Assembly (NCBI RefSeq): GCF_013377995.1
Contig: NZ_CP055305.1
Coordinates: 1,984,001-2,048,000 of the forward strand
DNA length: 64,000 bases
From: Mannheimia pernigra
GTDB lineage: Bacteria; Pseudomonadota; Gammaproteobacteria; Enterobacterales; Pasteurellaceae
Direction: 5' to 3'
The first letter of the stretch is position 1. The number at the start of each line of letters is the position of its first letter. Position numbers and translations under genes: made by a program. Positions 26,629-36,143 of this stretch are shown one piece after another. The notes under the pieces were generated by a model. That model saw only the letters and a list, made by a program, of their open reading frames with translations. It was not told the origin of the DNA and searched no databases.

Positions 26629-29136
26629 TTAGATAGAACGTTTAATTTCAACGATTTCAAAGACTTCGATTTGGTCACCAACTTTTACATCGTTGTAGTT
26701 TTTCACACCGATACCACATTCCATACCGTTACGCACCTCGCCTACGTCATCTTTGAAACGACGAAGAGATTCTAATTCGCCTTCAAAAATCACCACGTTA
26801 TCACGTAATACACGAATTGGGTTGTTACGTTTCACGATGCCTTCCGTTACCATACAACCTGCAATTGCACCAAACTTCGGATGACGGAAAACATCACGCA
26901 CTTCTGCCAAGCCAATAATTTCTTGTTTAAACTCAGGCTGTAACATACCTGTCATTGCGGCTTTCACATCATTTAACAGTTCGTAAATGATAGAGTAATA
27001 ACGCAAGTCAATACTTTCTGCTTCAATCACACGACGAGCAGAAGCATCCGCTCGAACATTAAAGCCAACCATAATCGCATTTGAGGCAGCAGCTAAGGTT
27101 GCATCAGTTTCAGTAATGCCCCCCACACCAGAACCAATAATTTTCACTTTCACTTCATCGGTTGAAAGCTCTGTTAATGATTGGCTAATAGCTTCAACAG
27201 AACCTTGTACATCTGCTTTCACAATGATGTTCAATTCTGCCACATCACCGGCTGCCATATTGCTGAACATATTTTCCAGCTTCGCTTTTTGTTGGCGAGC
27301 AAGTTTTACTTCACGGAATTTACCTTGACGATATAAAGCTACTTCTCGGGCTTTTTTCTCATCACGCACAACCGTTGCTTCATCACCCGCTGCTGGTACG
27401 CCTGAAAGACCTAATACTTCAACTGGAATTGATGGACCTGCAGAATCAATATCCTTACCATTTTCATCACGCATTGCTCGAACACGTCCATATTCAAAGC
27501 CACAAAGAACGATATCGCCCTTATTTAACGTACCTGATTGAACAAGAATAGTTGCAACTGGGCCACGGCCTTTATCAAGGTAAGATTCAATTACTACACC
27601 ACTTGCCATACCATCTTTTACAGCCGTTAATTCTAGCACTTCCGATTGAAGCACAATCGCTTCTAGTAGTGCATCAATCCCCATACCTTGTTTCGCTGAA
27701 ACGGGCACAAATTGCACATCTCCACCAAATTTTTCCGAAATAACTTCGTGTTGTAATAATTCTTGCTCAACACGATCAGGATTTGCTTCTGGTTTATCAA
27801 TCTTGTTTACTGCAACAACTAATGGCGCACCTGCTGCTTTTGCGTGTTGAATAGCTTCAATAGTTTGAGGCATTACACCATCATCTGCTGCCACTACTAA
27901 AACAACAATGTCAGTTGCCTTCGCACCACGAGCACGCATTGAGGTAAAGGCTGCGTGTCCTGGCGTATCTAAGAAAGTAATCATCTTACCTTCATCAGTT
28001 TCAACGTGGTATGCACCAATGTGCTGCGTAATACCACCCGCTTCTCCTGCTGCCACTTTCGCTTTACGAATATAGTCAAGTAATGAGGTTTTACCGTGGT
28101 CAACATGCCCCATAATAGTTACAACTGGCGCACGAGTGACTTTTTCTGCGTTGGTATCACGATCTTCTAAAATAGCTTCTTCTAATTCATTTTCTTTACG
28201 AAGAATCACTTTATGACCTAACTCCTCTGCAACCAATTGTGCAGTTTCCTGATCGATAACTTGGTTGATAGTAACCATTTCGCCCATTTTCATCATCATC
28301 TTGATGATTTCTGTCGCTTTAACTGCCATTTTGTTTGCAAGTTCGGCTACAGTAATGGTTTCACCAATTACAACATCTGCTTTAACAACTTGTGCAGGTT
28401 TAGTGAAAGCTTGTTGCAACGAGCCTCCTTTCTTGCCCTGCTTACCTTTTCCTTTTACTTCTTTTTGATTACGGCGATCTGCACTACGTTCATTCTTATC
28501 ATCTTCACGTCCGCCTTTCTTCGCCTTCGCAACAGCGGCTTTATTGTTACGACCGCGACTATGTTCACTACGATGGTCATTATCGCGATCAGCTTCACGT
28601 GCGTAAGATGAAGTAAAACGATCATCATCAAAATCTTCATTGCTATTATCCCCAGCATCTTCAAGCTCAATTTCTGCTAAGCGACGTGCATTTTCTGCTG
28701 CACGTTTAGCTTCCATTTCTGCTTTTTGCTGAGCTAATTCTTCTTGCTTACGGCGTAATTCCGCTTCTTCTTTACGCTTCGCTTCTTTTTCCGGATCAAC
28801 CGCTTTTTCTTGCTTCGGCTGCTGTACTTTCGGTTTATCTTCTTTTGCTTTGCTATTTGGCATTACTGGCACAGAAGGCGCTTTACTAGCGGTCAATTCT
28901 GCCGATTTTTTTGCAGCTTCTTCTTTAGCTGCTTTCTCTCTTGCTAGTTTTTCAGCCGACTCTTTTTCTTGTTTTGCTTTTGCTGCTGCCGCTTTTTCTT
29001 GTAATGCTTTTGCATCAATTTTAGGTTTTTTCTCTTTTACTTCAACCGCTTTTACCTTACCACTGGTAGTAGTTGTATTCACTTTACTCGCTTTACGAGT
29101 ACCTCCAAGCGAAAGTGTTTTTTTCTCTTCAGTCAT
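26629..29136 (-). CDS. infB: Translation initiation factor IF-2
   Basis: GTPase that brings initiator tRNA to the 30S subunit. The 835-residue protein starts with a short IF2 N-terminal domain, then a long Lys/Glu/Ala-rich charged linker (about residues 35-240). A second IF2_N segment with TVAELANKMAVKATEIIKMM precedes the GTPase core. The G motifs are GHVDHGKTSLLDYI at about 342, DTPGHAAFTSMRARG, and NKIDKPEANPDRV. Domains II-IV follow through to the C-terminal end. It lies 22 bp after nusA. Internal ATGs might give shorter forms as in E. coli, but I cannot show that. Confidence 0.97.
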   Translation of the reverse strand: MTEEKKTLSLGGTRKASKVNTTTTSGKVKAVEVKEKKPKIDAKALQEKAAAAKAKQEKESAEKLAREKAAKEEAAKKSAELTASKAPSVPVMPNSKAKEDKPKVQQPKQEKAVDPEKEAKRKEEAELRRKQEELAQQKAEMEAKRAAENARRLAEIELEDAGDNSNEDFDDDRFTSSYAREADRDNDHRSEHSRGRNNKAAVAKAKKGGREDDKNERSADRRNQKEVKGKGKQGKKGGSLQQAFTKPAQVVKADVVIGETITVAELANKMAVKATEIIKMMMKMGEMVTINQVIDQETAQLVAEELGHKVILRKENELEEAILEDRDTNAEKVTRAPVVTIMGHVDHGKTSLLDYIRKAKVAAGEAGGITQHIGAYHVETDEGKMITFLDTPGHAAFTSMRARGAKATDIVVLVVAADDGVMPQTIEAIQHAKAAGAPLVVAVNKIDKPEANPDRVEQELLQHEVISEKFGGDVQFVPVSAKQGMGIDALLEAIVLQSEVLELTAVKDGMASGVVIESYLDKGRGPVATILVQSGTLNKGDIVLCGFEYGRVRAMRDENGKDIDSAGPSIPVEVLGLSGVPAAGDEATVVRDEKKAREVALYRQGKFREVKLARQQKAKLENMFSNMAAGDVAELNIIVKADVQGSVEAISQSLTELSTDEVKVKIIGSGVGGITETDATLAAASNAIMVGFNVRADASARRVIEAESIDLRYYSIIYELLNDVKAAMTGMLQPEFKQEIIGLAEVRDVFRHPKFGAIAGCMVTEGIVKRNNPIRVLRDNVVIFEGELESLRRFKDDVGEVRNGMECGIGVKNYNDVKVGDQIEVFEIVEIKRSI

Positions 29137-29158
29137 CTTTTTATCCTCTTTGCTTAGC

Positions 29159-30655
29159 TTAGTTGAACCAACAAATTTGACGTGCTGCCATAATTAACTC
29201 GCCTGCTTTCTCTTCTGATAGCTCTTCAATATCCGCTAAATCATCAACACCTTGCTCTGCAAGTTCTTCAAGCGTAGTGATTTGTTTTTCAGCTAACTTG
29301 AATACAATATGGCGATCCATACCTTCAAGCGTTAATAATTTATCTTCAACTTGTGCTGATTTTAATAATTGCTCTTCTTCCAACGCTTTCTTTGTAATCG
29401 CATTTTTAGCACGAGATTGCAATTCTTCCACTAAGTCTTCATCTTCTAAACCATCAATAGCAGTTAAAGCATCAACTGGCACATACGCAATAGCTTCTAA
29501 TGAAGTAAAGCCTTCTTCAATTAATACTTGAGCAAACTCTTCATCAATTTCTAACGCGGAGGTTAGTAAATTGATTACTTTGCCATCTTCTTCAGCATTT
29601 TTCTGGGTTAATTCTTCATTTGTCATCACATTTAACGCCCAACCCGTTAATTGAGTTGCTAAGCGTACGTTTTGACCGTTACGACCAATCGCTTGTGCTA
29701 AATTTTTTGCTTCAACGGCAATATCCATTGAGTGAGCCTCATCGTTAATCACGATAGAGCTAACATCCGCTGGTGCCATTGCATTAATCACAAATTGTGC
29801 AGGATTATCATCCCAAAGTACGATATCCACACGCTCACCACCTAATTCATTGCTGATTGCTTGAACACGAGCACCACGCATCCCCACACAAGCACCGACG
29901 GGATCAATACGTTTATCATGCGTTTTCACTGCAATTTTTGCACGAGAGCCAGCATCACGAGCAGAACCTTTAATCTCAATAACACCTTCGCCAATTTCAG
30001 GCACTTCAAGTTTAAATAACTCTTCAAGCATTACTGGTTTTGCACGGGTAACAAAAAGCTGTGGACCTTTTGATTCAGGCTTTATCTCATATAACACACC
30101 GCGAATACGGTCGCCAGGGCGGAAGTTTTCACGAGGAATCATATCTTCACGCACAATCACTGCTTCACCTTTAATATCTTCAGTTTTGCCAAGTAGTTCT
30201 AGAAAAATATTATCACGAGTGACTTTCTTAACGGTTGCAATGATAATTTTTCCTAAATCCGAACGGAACTCATCAATAATCTTAATTTTCTCAGCTTCAC
30301 GAATTTTTGTTTTAACCACTTGACCAAAAGTCTGAATTGCCACGCGACCAAATTCGATAGACTCGACTTCATCTTCAATAAAATCACCTAATTGCATCGT
30401 TGGATCTTCAAATTGTGCAGCTTCTAAGCTGATTTCACGAGTCATATTATTCACAACATCAACAACTGCCCAACGGCGGAAAGTTTGAAAATCACCCGTT
30501 TTGCGATCAACAACCACACGTACATCAATATCTAAATCGCGGCTTTTCTTAGTAGCAATCGTTAAAGCGGTTTCCAATGCTTCAAAAATTGCTTCTTTTG
30601 GTAATTGCTTTTCGTTTGATACCGCTTCCGCAGCTAATAAAATCTCTTTACTCAT
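29159..30655 (-). CDS. nusA: Transcription termination/antitermination factor NusA
   Basis: RNA-polymerase-associated factor acting in pausing, termination and rRNA antitermination. The 498-residue protein has an N-terminal RNAP-binding domain (LAAEAVSNEKQLPKEAIFEA), an S1 domain (about 135-200, with IPRENFRPGDRIRGVLYEIK), and two KH domains (GSRAKIAVKTHDKRIDPVGACVGMRGARVQ and AKNLAQAIGRNGQNVRLA). Two C-terminal helix-hairpin repeats characteristic of gammaproteobacteria follow. It starts 20 bp after rimP, in the conserved operon order. Confidence 0.97.
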   Translation of the reverse strand: MSKEILLAAEAVSNEKQLPKEAIFEALETALTIATKKSRDLDIDVRVVVDRKTGDFQTFRRWAVVDVVNNMTREISLEAAQFEDPTMQLGDFIEDEVESIEFGRVAIQTFGQVVKTKIREAEKIKIIDEFRSDLGKIIIATVKKVTRDNIFLELLGKTEDIKGEAVIVREDMIPRENFRPGDRIRGVLYEIKPESKGPQLFVTRAKPVMLEELFKLEVPEIGEGVIEIKGSARDAGSRAKIAVKTHDKRIDPVGACVGMRGARVQAISNELGGERVDIVLWDDNPAQFVINAMAPADVSSIVINDEAHSMDIAVEAKNLAQAIGRNGQNVRLATQLTGWALNVMTNEELTQKNAEEDGKVINLLTSALEIDEEFAQVLIEEGFTSLEAIAYVPVDALTAIDGLEDEDLVEELQSRAKNAITKKALEEEQLLKSAQVEDKLLTLEGMDRHIVFKLAEKQITTLEELAEQGVDDLADIEELSEEKAGELIMAARQICWFN

Positions 30656-30675
30656 TTTTTCATTTTGCCTTAATC

Positions 30676-31137
30676 TTAAAAATTAAAAACAGGAACTAAA
30701 TTTGCTTTTTGAATATTGCCAAATGCAAATTGACGATTTTCGTTATCTATTGTTAGTGAGATGAAGTCGCCCTCAACCGCGTTGATTTTCCCCTGCCATT
30801 TACGACGATCTAACATTGGAATGCGTAAATGAATAACGACATCACGCCCAATAAAACGCTCATAATGTGCAACAGTAAAAAGTGGTCTGTCTAGCCCTGG
30901 TGAAGACACTTCTAAGTTATATTTATCTGTAATCGGATCTTCAACGTCAAAAATCGCACTCACTTGGCGGCTCACATCACTACAATCATCAATAGTGACA
31001 CCACCTTCTTTGTCAATATATAAACGAACCGTTAAAAAACGCCCCGCACGTTGGCATTCAATGCCAACTAATTCAAAGCCTAATGCTTCAATAGAACCAA
31101 GCACAAGGTCTTCTAGTTTTTGCTCTAATGTTGCCAA
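30676..31137 (-). CDS. rimP: Ribosome maturation factor RimP, TTG start
   Basis: Needed for 30S subunit maturation. From a TTG at 31137 the protein is 153 residues and begins ATLEQKLEDLVLGSIEALGF. GGAG lies six bases before the TTG, and no in-frame ATG is suitably placed. An ATG-started frame from 31326 would read through two terminator hairpins and give a 63-residue extension unknown in the family, so I reject it. Later motifs include IDDCSDVSRQVSAIFDVEDPI and YNLEVSSPGLDRPLF. It is the first protein gene after the initiator tRNA, as in the E. coli metY-rimP-nusA operon. Confidence 0.93.
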   Translation of the reverse strand: MATLEQKLEDLVLGSIEALGFELVGIECQRAGRFLTVRLYIDKEGGVTIDDCSDVSRQVSAIFDVEDPITDKYNLEVSSPGLDRPLFTVAHYERFIGRDVVIHLRIPMLDRRKWQGKINAVEGDFISLTIDNENRQFAFGNIQKANLVPVFNF

Positions 31138-31152
31138 GTCAATCTCCAAATA

Positions 31153-31176
31153 TAAAAAAAGCCAGATAAACCAGCT
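31153..31176 (-). terminator. Terminator-like hairpin just upstream of rimP
   Basis: On the minus strand AGCTGG and CTGGCT-like arms (with two G-U pairs) are followed by seven T. The hairpin ends about 16 bases before the TTG start of rimP, close to its ribosome-binding site. It may act as an attenuator or lower translation. Confidence 0.5.
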
Positions 31177-31207
31177 TTGATACGTTAATTCCTGTACCAA
31201 TTTCCGT

Positions 31208-31236
31208 AAAAAAACCCCAGACGGGAAACCGTGGGG
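31208..31236 (-). terminator. Strong terminator in the rimP leader
   Basis: On the minus strand CCCCACGG-TTTC-CCGT-(CT)-GGGG is followed by seven T. It lies about 70 bases upstream of the rimP start and must be read through if metY and rimP are cotranscribed. Confidence 0.75.
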
Positions 31237-31317
31237 CTTTAAGCGGTTTGTTTTATGATGTTGAAGACAACAAGCGGTCTTTTTTAGCGAATTTTTTGTA
31301 AATTTGTAAAACATCAT

Positions 31318-31354
31318 ATAAAACAAAACTCACAACTTTAACCAAAGCTGTGAG
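31318..31354 (-). terminator. Terminator after the initiator tRNA gene
   Basis: CTCACA (31329-31334) and TGTGAG (31349-31354) form the stem, and the minus strand continues TTTTGTTTTAT. It lies 8 bp after the tRNA 3' end. Confidence 0.75.
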
Positions 31355-31362
31355 CTTAAAAC

Positions 31363-31439
<77 letters not shown>

Positions 31440-31487
31440 TCTGATGCGTTTGATTATAGGCTTTTAAGATAAAAATGCAAGTACTTT

Positions 31488-33641
31488 TTAATATTTTCGA
31501 TCTAATTCTTCTTGATAGAACATTTTTAACTCATTTTTTGCCTTCATATCACTATAAAGCATCTGATAATAGTAATCATAAGCCAACACATTTTGTACAT
31601 AGCCTCGGGTTTCATAAAAAGGAATGCTCGCAATAAACTCATCCATTTCTAAAGTTCCGTTACTACGGCGAAGCCATTGTGCCACTCGCCCAGTTCCTGC
31701 ATTATAAGCTGATGAAATTAAAACCCGATTGTTAGGATATTTCTCATTTAGCTCCATTAAATGAGTGGTGCCAAGCATAATATTGTTAAAAGGCCTAAAT
31801 AAATCTTGCTCGCCACTAAACGGTAATCCATTATCTTTTGCCGTTTTCTGAGCAGTCGTTGGCAACATTTGCATTAACCCTCTCGCATTAGCATACGATT
31901 GAGCCTGCGGATTCCACGCACTTTCTTGGCGAGCAATCGCTTGGGCAAAGGATTGAGTAATTTTCTTACCCATCAAATTCAAATCAAACCAATTGGAATA
32001 GGCATTTGGCAAACGTAAATCAATATGGTCGAATGCTTTAATTTGAATCGTACCTTCTACTGCTAAATCATACCAACTGTTTTCTTTCGCATATTTGATA
32101 ATGGCAAGCTGAAGTTTAGTTGGTGAGAGCTCACCTGAAACTGGCTTAACATTGTTGATTAAGTAAATCCAAACTCTTTTTGCTTGATCAAATTGCCCTA
32201 ATTCACGCAACTCACGAATACGTTCCAGTGCGTTTTCATACAATGAAAGTTGCTCAGGTGTTAAACGAGCAACTTCAATAATCGGCAACTGGTATGCCAC
32301 GCCTAATTGTTGAGCCGCAAGTATCGGATAGAACCCTCGCTCTTTTGCTAATTGCTCAAACGCTGTTCTACGTTTAGCTTCATTCTTTTCAACTTTGGCC
32401 GCCCAATAACGCCATTCAGCTTTTTCCCTGCCCTGACTTGAAAGCTTATCTAACCAATCAACTAAATCTGTCTGTTGCAAAATTGCCAGACGTAATCGCC
32501 GTTCTAACAAATTATCAGAGCCTAATGTTTTAATTTGCTCATCACGCCATAGCTGAAAAGTAGGTTCCTCATTATCAAAGTGTCGGCTGATAAAATCAAT
32601 TTTTAATGTTTCAAGTTCATTCTCGCTAAATTGGTATTTGTCCGCCCATAATTGGTATTGCTCAAATGTCAAATTATCCAACTTCTCTGGTTGCGAACGA
32701 ATATATTTCGGTAATAATGCCAAAAGAATTGCTTTATTCTCAGCCTTGAACGAAGAGTCAAGCGGTTGATTTTCTATAAAATTTTGCAATTCTTGCGGAT
32801 TATTAGCCACTTTCTCTACTGAATTTAACCACGTTTTCAACCCCTCATCCGTTACATTAAGCGATAAATTAGCCATCTCTGCATTTGCATTTTGTCTAAC
32901 TAATTCGACCGCTTTCAAACGCACTTTTTCATGAGTTTTAAAGCCCCGATCTCGCCAGTAGCTTTCTAAATTTGCACAATCAGAGGTTAATTTAGGCGTC
33001 GCAAGCCAAAAATTATCGAACTCTTGCACTAATGCCAATAATTCAGCGTTTTCCACTTGTTGCTTAGTAGCTTCTGGATTGATTTGAGCATTACTCGCAG
33101 CTATCTCATAACGAGCAGAAAATAAACGGCATTGATCCACTAAGCGAGTTGGCTTTATCTTTTTGGCGAATTCCAGCAACTCAGCAAATTTCTGCTCACG
33201 ATAAAGTTTCTCAAAAGAAAAATTCTGCAACTGCCTTTGATATAAAGAATCAGGGTATTTCTCAGCAAACGCTTTAATCTCATTTTCTGTTGCTTGCTCT
33301 AGCACCATTTTTGCATTTAATAGCTTCCATTTTGCCTCCATTTCTAATGGATACCCCGATAAAGTGGCTAATAAATGCTGGATAATCTGCTCCGTTGACG
33401 ATGATAAATGTTTTTGGCTCAACGCGGCATCGACTAAATAACTTATTTGCTGAAAATTTTCTCTCTGCTGTAAACGCTGGTTTTCTAATTGCTGCAACTC
33501 TTTTTTATAACCCATCAACCAGTCATTTTTTAATTGCTTTAATTCTGTTTCGGTATAATTTCTTGAGAGCTCTTGCCCAGCACCTGTCGCAAAGGTATAT
33601 TGGCTTGCTAAAAATACGGCAAGCCACGCCTTCTTCCACAT
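31488..33641 (-). CDS. slt: Soluble lytic murein transglycosylase
   Basis: Periplasmic enzyme that degrades peptidoglycan to anhydromuropeptides. From the ATG at 33641 the precursor is 717 residues and begins with a signal peptide, MWKKAWLAVFLASQYTFATG. GAGGAG lies just upstream. A long helical superhelix domain occupies about residues 30-560. The catalytic domain shows the Slt motif AIARQESAWNPQAQSYANAR with its catalytic glutamate, then GLMQMLPTTA and SSAYNAGTGRVAQWLRR. The open frame continues 50 codons upstream without homology or signal. It follows purA, with a terminator between. Confidence 0.95.
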   Translation of the reverse strand: MWKKAWLAVFLASQYTFATGAGQELSRNYTETELKQLKNDWLMGYKKELQQLENQRLQQRENFQQISYLVDAALSQKHLSSSTEQIIQHLLATLSGYPLEMEAKWKLLNAKMVLEQATENEIKAFAEKYPDSLYQRQLQNFSFEKLYREQKFAELLEFAKKIKPTRLVDQCRLFSARYEIAASNAQINPEATKQQVENAELLALVQEFDNFWLATPKLTSDCANLESYWRDRGFKTHEKVRLKAVELVRQNANAEMANLSLNVTDEGLKTWLNSVEKVANNPQELQNFIENQPLDSSFKAENKAILLALLPKYIRSQPEKLDNLTFEQYQLWADKYQFSENELETLKIDFISRHFDNEEPTFQLWRDEQIKTLGSDNLLERRLRLAILQQTDLVDWLDKLSSQGREKAEWRYWAAKVEKNEAKRRTAFEQLAKERGFYPILAAQQLGVAYQLPIIEVARLTPEQLSLYENALERIRELRELGQFDQAKRVWIYLINNVKPVSGELSPTKLQLAIIKYAKENSWYDLAVEGTIQIKAFDHIDLRLPNAYSNWFDLNLMGKKITQSFAQAIARQESAWNPQAQSYANARGLMQMLPTTAQKTAKDNGLPFSGEQDLFRPFNNIMLGTTHLMELNEKYPNNRVLISSAYNAGTGRVAQWLRRSNGTLEMDEFIASIPFYETRGYVQNVLAYDYYYQMLYSDMKAKNELKMFYQEELDRKY

Positions 33642-33730
33642 AGTATTCTCCTCAGTCGATTGTTTTAGGAAAAAATAGGAATGTAAAATGGTTAGGAAGT
33701 CATATTTTAAAATAAAATCCAACTTAAATA

Positions 33731-33760
33731 GATAAAAGAAAGCTCGCTTTATGCGAGCTT
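33731..33760 (-). terminator. Terminator of purA
   Basis: AAGCTCGC (33740-33747) and GCGAGCTT (33753-33760) form a perfect 8-bp stem followed on the minus strand by TCTTTTATC. It lies 12 bp after the purA stop. Confidence 0.85.
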
Positions 33761-33771
33761 CTTTCCATTGA

Positions 33772-35070
33772 TTATGCTGCAAATGGATCACGTAAAATCA
33801 TTGTTTCTACACGGTCTGGTCCTGTTGAAAGAATATCGACAGGCACACCCACTAATTCTTCAATACGTTTAATATAATTTAATGCAGCTTGTGGCAAGTC
33901 TTCACGCTTAGTGACACGGAACGTATTCTCAGACCAGCCTGGCATCGTTTCATAAATTGGCTCTATGCCTTCCCAGTCTCTTGCTGCAAGTGGTGCATAC
34001 TCCTCGATTTTACCGTTTGGCATTTTGTAGGCAACACAAATTTTTAACTCTTTGAAGCCGTCTAACACATCCAATTTAGTCATACAAAAACCAGAAATAG
34101 AGTTGATTTGCACCGCTCTGCGAACAGCCACCGCATCAAACCAGCCACAGCGACGAGGGCGACCTGTCACTGCACCAAATTCTTTTCCTTTATATGCAAT
34201 TTCTGCACCAACATCGTCAAATAATTCCGTGGTAAAAGGACCACTCCCTACACGAGTACAGTAGGCTTTGATGATGCCAAGTACATAGTCTAAATGACGA
34301 GGACCAAAGCCAGAACCAGTTGCCACACCACCAGCCGTCGTGTTTGAGCTGGTAACAAATGGATAAGTACCGTGGTCAATATCTAGCATTGTACCTTGGG
34401 CACCTTCAAATAATATGTTATCGCCATTTTCACGAGCTTCGTGAAGCAAGGTTGTGACATCAGCCACCATTCCTGTAATCACCTCTGCAATTGCAAAAAC
34501 GTCATCCAACGTTTTTTGGTAATCGATTGCTTCCACTTTGTAGTAATTAACTAACTGGAAGTTATAGTAGTCTAAAATATCCCTTAATTTTTCCGCAAAA
34601 TGTGCTTTATCGAATAAATCACTCACACGCAATCCACGTCGAGCTACCTTATCTTCATACGCTGGTCCAATTCCACGCCCTGTTGTGCCAATTTTATTTT
34701 TACCAAGTGCCGCCTCTCGTGCATTATCCATCGCAACGTGATAAGGGAGAATCAGCGGGCAAGCCTCAGAAATTTTTAAACGCTCACGCACATTAATACC
34801 ACGCGTTTCCAATTCACCCATTTCTTTCATCAACGCTTCAGGTGAAAGTACCACGCCGTTGCCGATTAGGCAGGTTACATTATCACGTAAAATACCTGAT
34901 GGAATAAGGCGAAGAACCGTTTTTTCACCATCAATAATAAGCGTATGGCCTGCATTATGACCACCTTGATAACGCACGACATATTTAACACGATCGGTCA
35001 ATAAATCTACAATTTTTCCTTTACCCTCATCGCCCCACTGAGCGCCAAGAATAGCAACACTTTTACCCAT
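33772..35070 (-). CDS. purA: Adenylosuccinate synthetase
   Basis: Joins IMP and aspartate with GTP to make adenylosuccinate, the first step to AMP. The 432-residue protein equals the E. coli length. Motifs are the N-terminal VAILGAQWGDEGKGKIVDLL, the GGHNAGHTLIIDG segment, the signature GIGPAYEDKVARRGLRV, and GRPRRCGWFDAVAVR near residue 305. It follows hflK-hflC, as in other gammaproteobacteria, but a facing uptake-signal pair and an hflC terminator separate them, suggesting its own promoter. Confidence 0.98.
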   Translation of the reverse strand: MGKSVAILGAQWGDEGKGKIVDLLTDRVKYVVRYQGGHNAGHTLIIDGEKTVLRLIPSGILRDNVTCLIGNGVVLSPEALMKEMGELETRGINVRERLKISEACPLILPYHVAMDNAREAALGKNKIGTTGRGIGPAYEDKVARRGLRVSDLFDKAHFAEKLRDILDYYNFQLVNYYKVEAIDYQKTLDDVFAIAEVITGMVADVTTLLHEARENGDNILFEGAQGTMLDIDHGTYPFVTSSNTTAGGVATGSGFGPRHLDYVLGIIKAYCTRVGSGPFTTELFDDVGAEIAYKGKEFGAVTGRPRRCGWFDAVAVRRAVQINSISGFCMTKLDVLDGFKELKICVAYKMPNGKIEEYAPLAARDWEGIEPIYETMPGWSENTFRVTKREDLPQAALNYIKRIEELVGVPVDILSTGPDRVETMILRDPFAA

Positions 35071-35121
35071 AAATGCCCCTTTAGTTAGAATAAATAATGA
35101 CGATCTATTACAGCCTAATCT

Positions 35122-35196
35122 GATAAGCGGTCAAAATTTTATGATTTTTTACTCACTATGCGTCTGCAAAATTTGATAAAAATTGAACCGCTTGTA
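35122..35196. repeat. Facing uptake-signal pair between hflC and purA
   Basis: ATAAGCGGTCAAAATTTT at about 35123-35140 faces AAAATTGAACCGCTTGT at about 35180-35196, an imperfect extended inverted repeat. It lies upstream of purA and downstream of the hflC terminator. Confidence 0.6.
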
Positions 35197-35218
35197 ACGC
35201 TAACAGATCGGAAAATCA

Positions 35219-35243
35219 AAAACCCGATACAAGATCGGGTTTT
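35219..35243 (-). terminator. Terminator of hflKC
   Basis: AAACCCGAT and ATCGGGTTT form a 9-bp stem with a short loop. The minus strand continues with T residues (TTTTTGATTTT). It lies about 10 bp after the hflC stop codon. Confidence 0.85.
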
Positions 35244-35253
35244 ATAGATACAG

Positions 35254-36141
35254 CTATTTTGTTGGTGCTTGCATAAAGCGTAAAAATTCGCTATTTGGCT
35301 TTAACAACATTATATTATTTTGCCCTTCTGCAAAGCTCTCTTCATACGCTTTTAAGCTACGCACAAAACGATAAAAGTCGGATTCATTACCAAATGCGTT
35401 AATGTAGAGCTTAGCAGCCTCTGCATCACCTTCGCCTCGCAGGACTTGGGCAGTTTTATTCGCACTAGCTAAAATTAACACCACTTTTTTATCCACTTCT
35501 GCACGAATAATCTCTGCTTTTTCATTCCCTTGTGAGCGATGCTCACGCGCTACCGCATCTCGCTCAGCACGCATACGTTGGTAAATTGAGGAAGAAACTT
35601 CATTCGGTAAGTTAATTTGTTTTACACGCACATCAACCACTTCAATCCCTAAACGCTCTGCACCATCTTCGCCTGTATTTAAAGCTTTATGCGCACCTGC
35701 CATCAGCTCACCACGAGAGCCAGACACAATATCTTTAATCGTACGAGAACCAATTTCTGAACGCAGGCGATCGCTCACTTTACGGCGTAATAAGTCTGAT
35801 GCTTTTTGATAATCGCCACCTGTTGAGGTATAGAACTGACCAAAATCACTGATTCGCCATTTCACATAAGAATCAACTAATAGGTCTTTTTTCTCAATCG
35901 TCACAAAACGATCTTCTTGACCATCTAAGGTTTGAATACGAGCATTTAGTACTTTTAAACTATCAATAAATGGTATTTTAAAATGTAATCCTGGCTGATA
36001 AATCACCACTTTTTGCTCGTGATCACGCTGTACTTTATTAAAACGCAACATAATGCCACGCTCTCCTTCATTTACAATCGTAACTGATTGCAACACAATA
36101 AAAGCGATCACTGAAAGTACAGGCAATAATAATTTACGCAT
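35254..36141 (-). CDS. hflC: HflC, FtsH protease modulator
   Basis: A 295-residue SPFH/stomatin-family protein anchored in the inner membrane by an N-terminal helix (about residues 4-21), with the rest in the periplasm. With HflK it forms the cage that surrounds and regulates FtsH. The sequence has VNEGERGIMLRFNKVQRD, the band-7 core with SYVKWRISDFGQFY, and the long helical part VREHRSQGNEKAEIIRAEVDKK. It starts 2 bp after the hflK stop, so the two are almost certainly cotranslated. Confidence 0.95.
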   Translation of the reverse strand: MRKLLLPVLSVIAFIVLQSVTIVNEGERGIMLRFNKVQRDHEQKVVIYQPGLHFKIPFIDSLKVLNARIQTLDGQEDRFVTIEKKDLLVDSYVKWRISDFGQFYTSTGGDYQKASDLLRRKVSDRLRSEIGSRTIKDIVSGSRGELMAGAHKALNTGEDGAERLGIEVVDVRVKQINLPNEVSSSIYQRMRAERDAVAREHRSQGNEKAEIIRAEVDKKVVLILASANKTAQVLRGEGDAEAAKLYINAFGNESDFYRFVRSLKAYEESFAEGQNNIMLLKPNSEFLRFMQAPTK

Positions 36142-36143
36142 TA

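Noticed and set aside
28850..29197. 115-codon plus-strand frame opposite infB
   Set aside because: It is the complement of the Lys/Ala/Glu-rich linker of IF-2, giving a Ser/Phe/Ala-rich artefact.
31138..31326. ATG-started 63-residue extension of rimP
   Set aside because: It would translate through two hairpins with U-runs, and no homologue has it.
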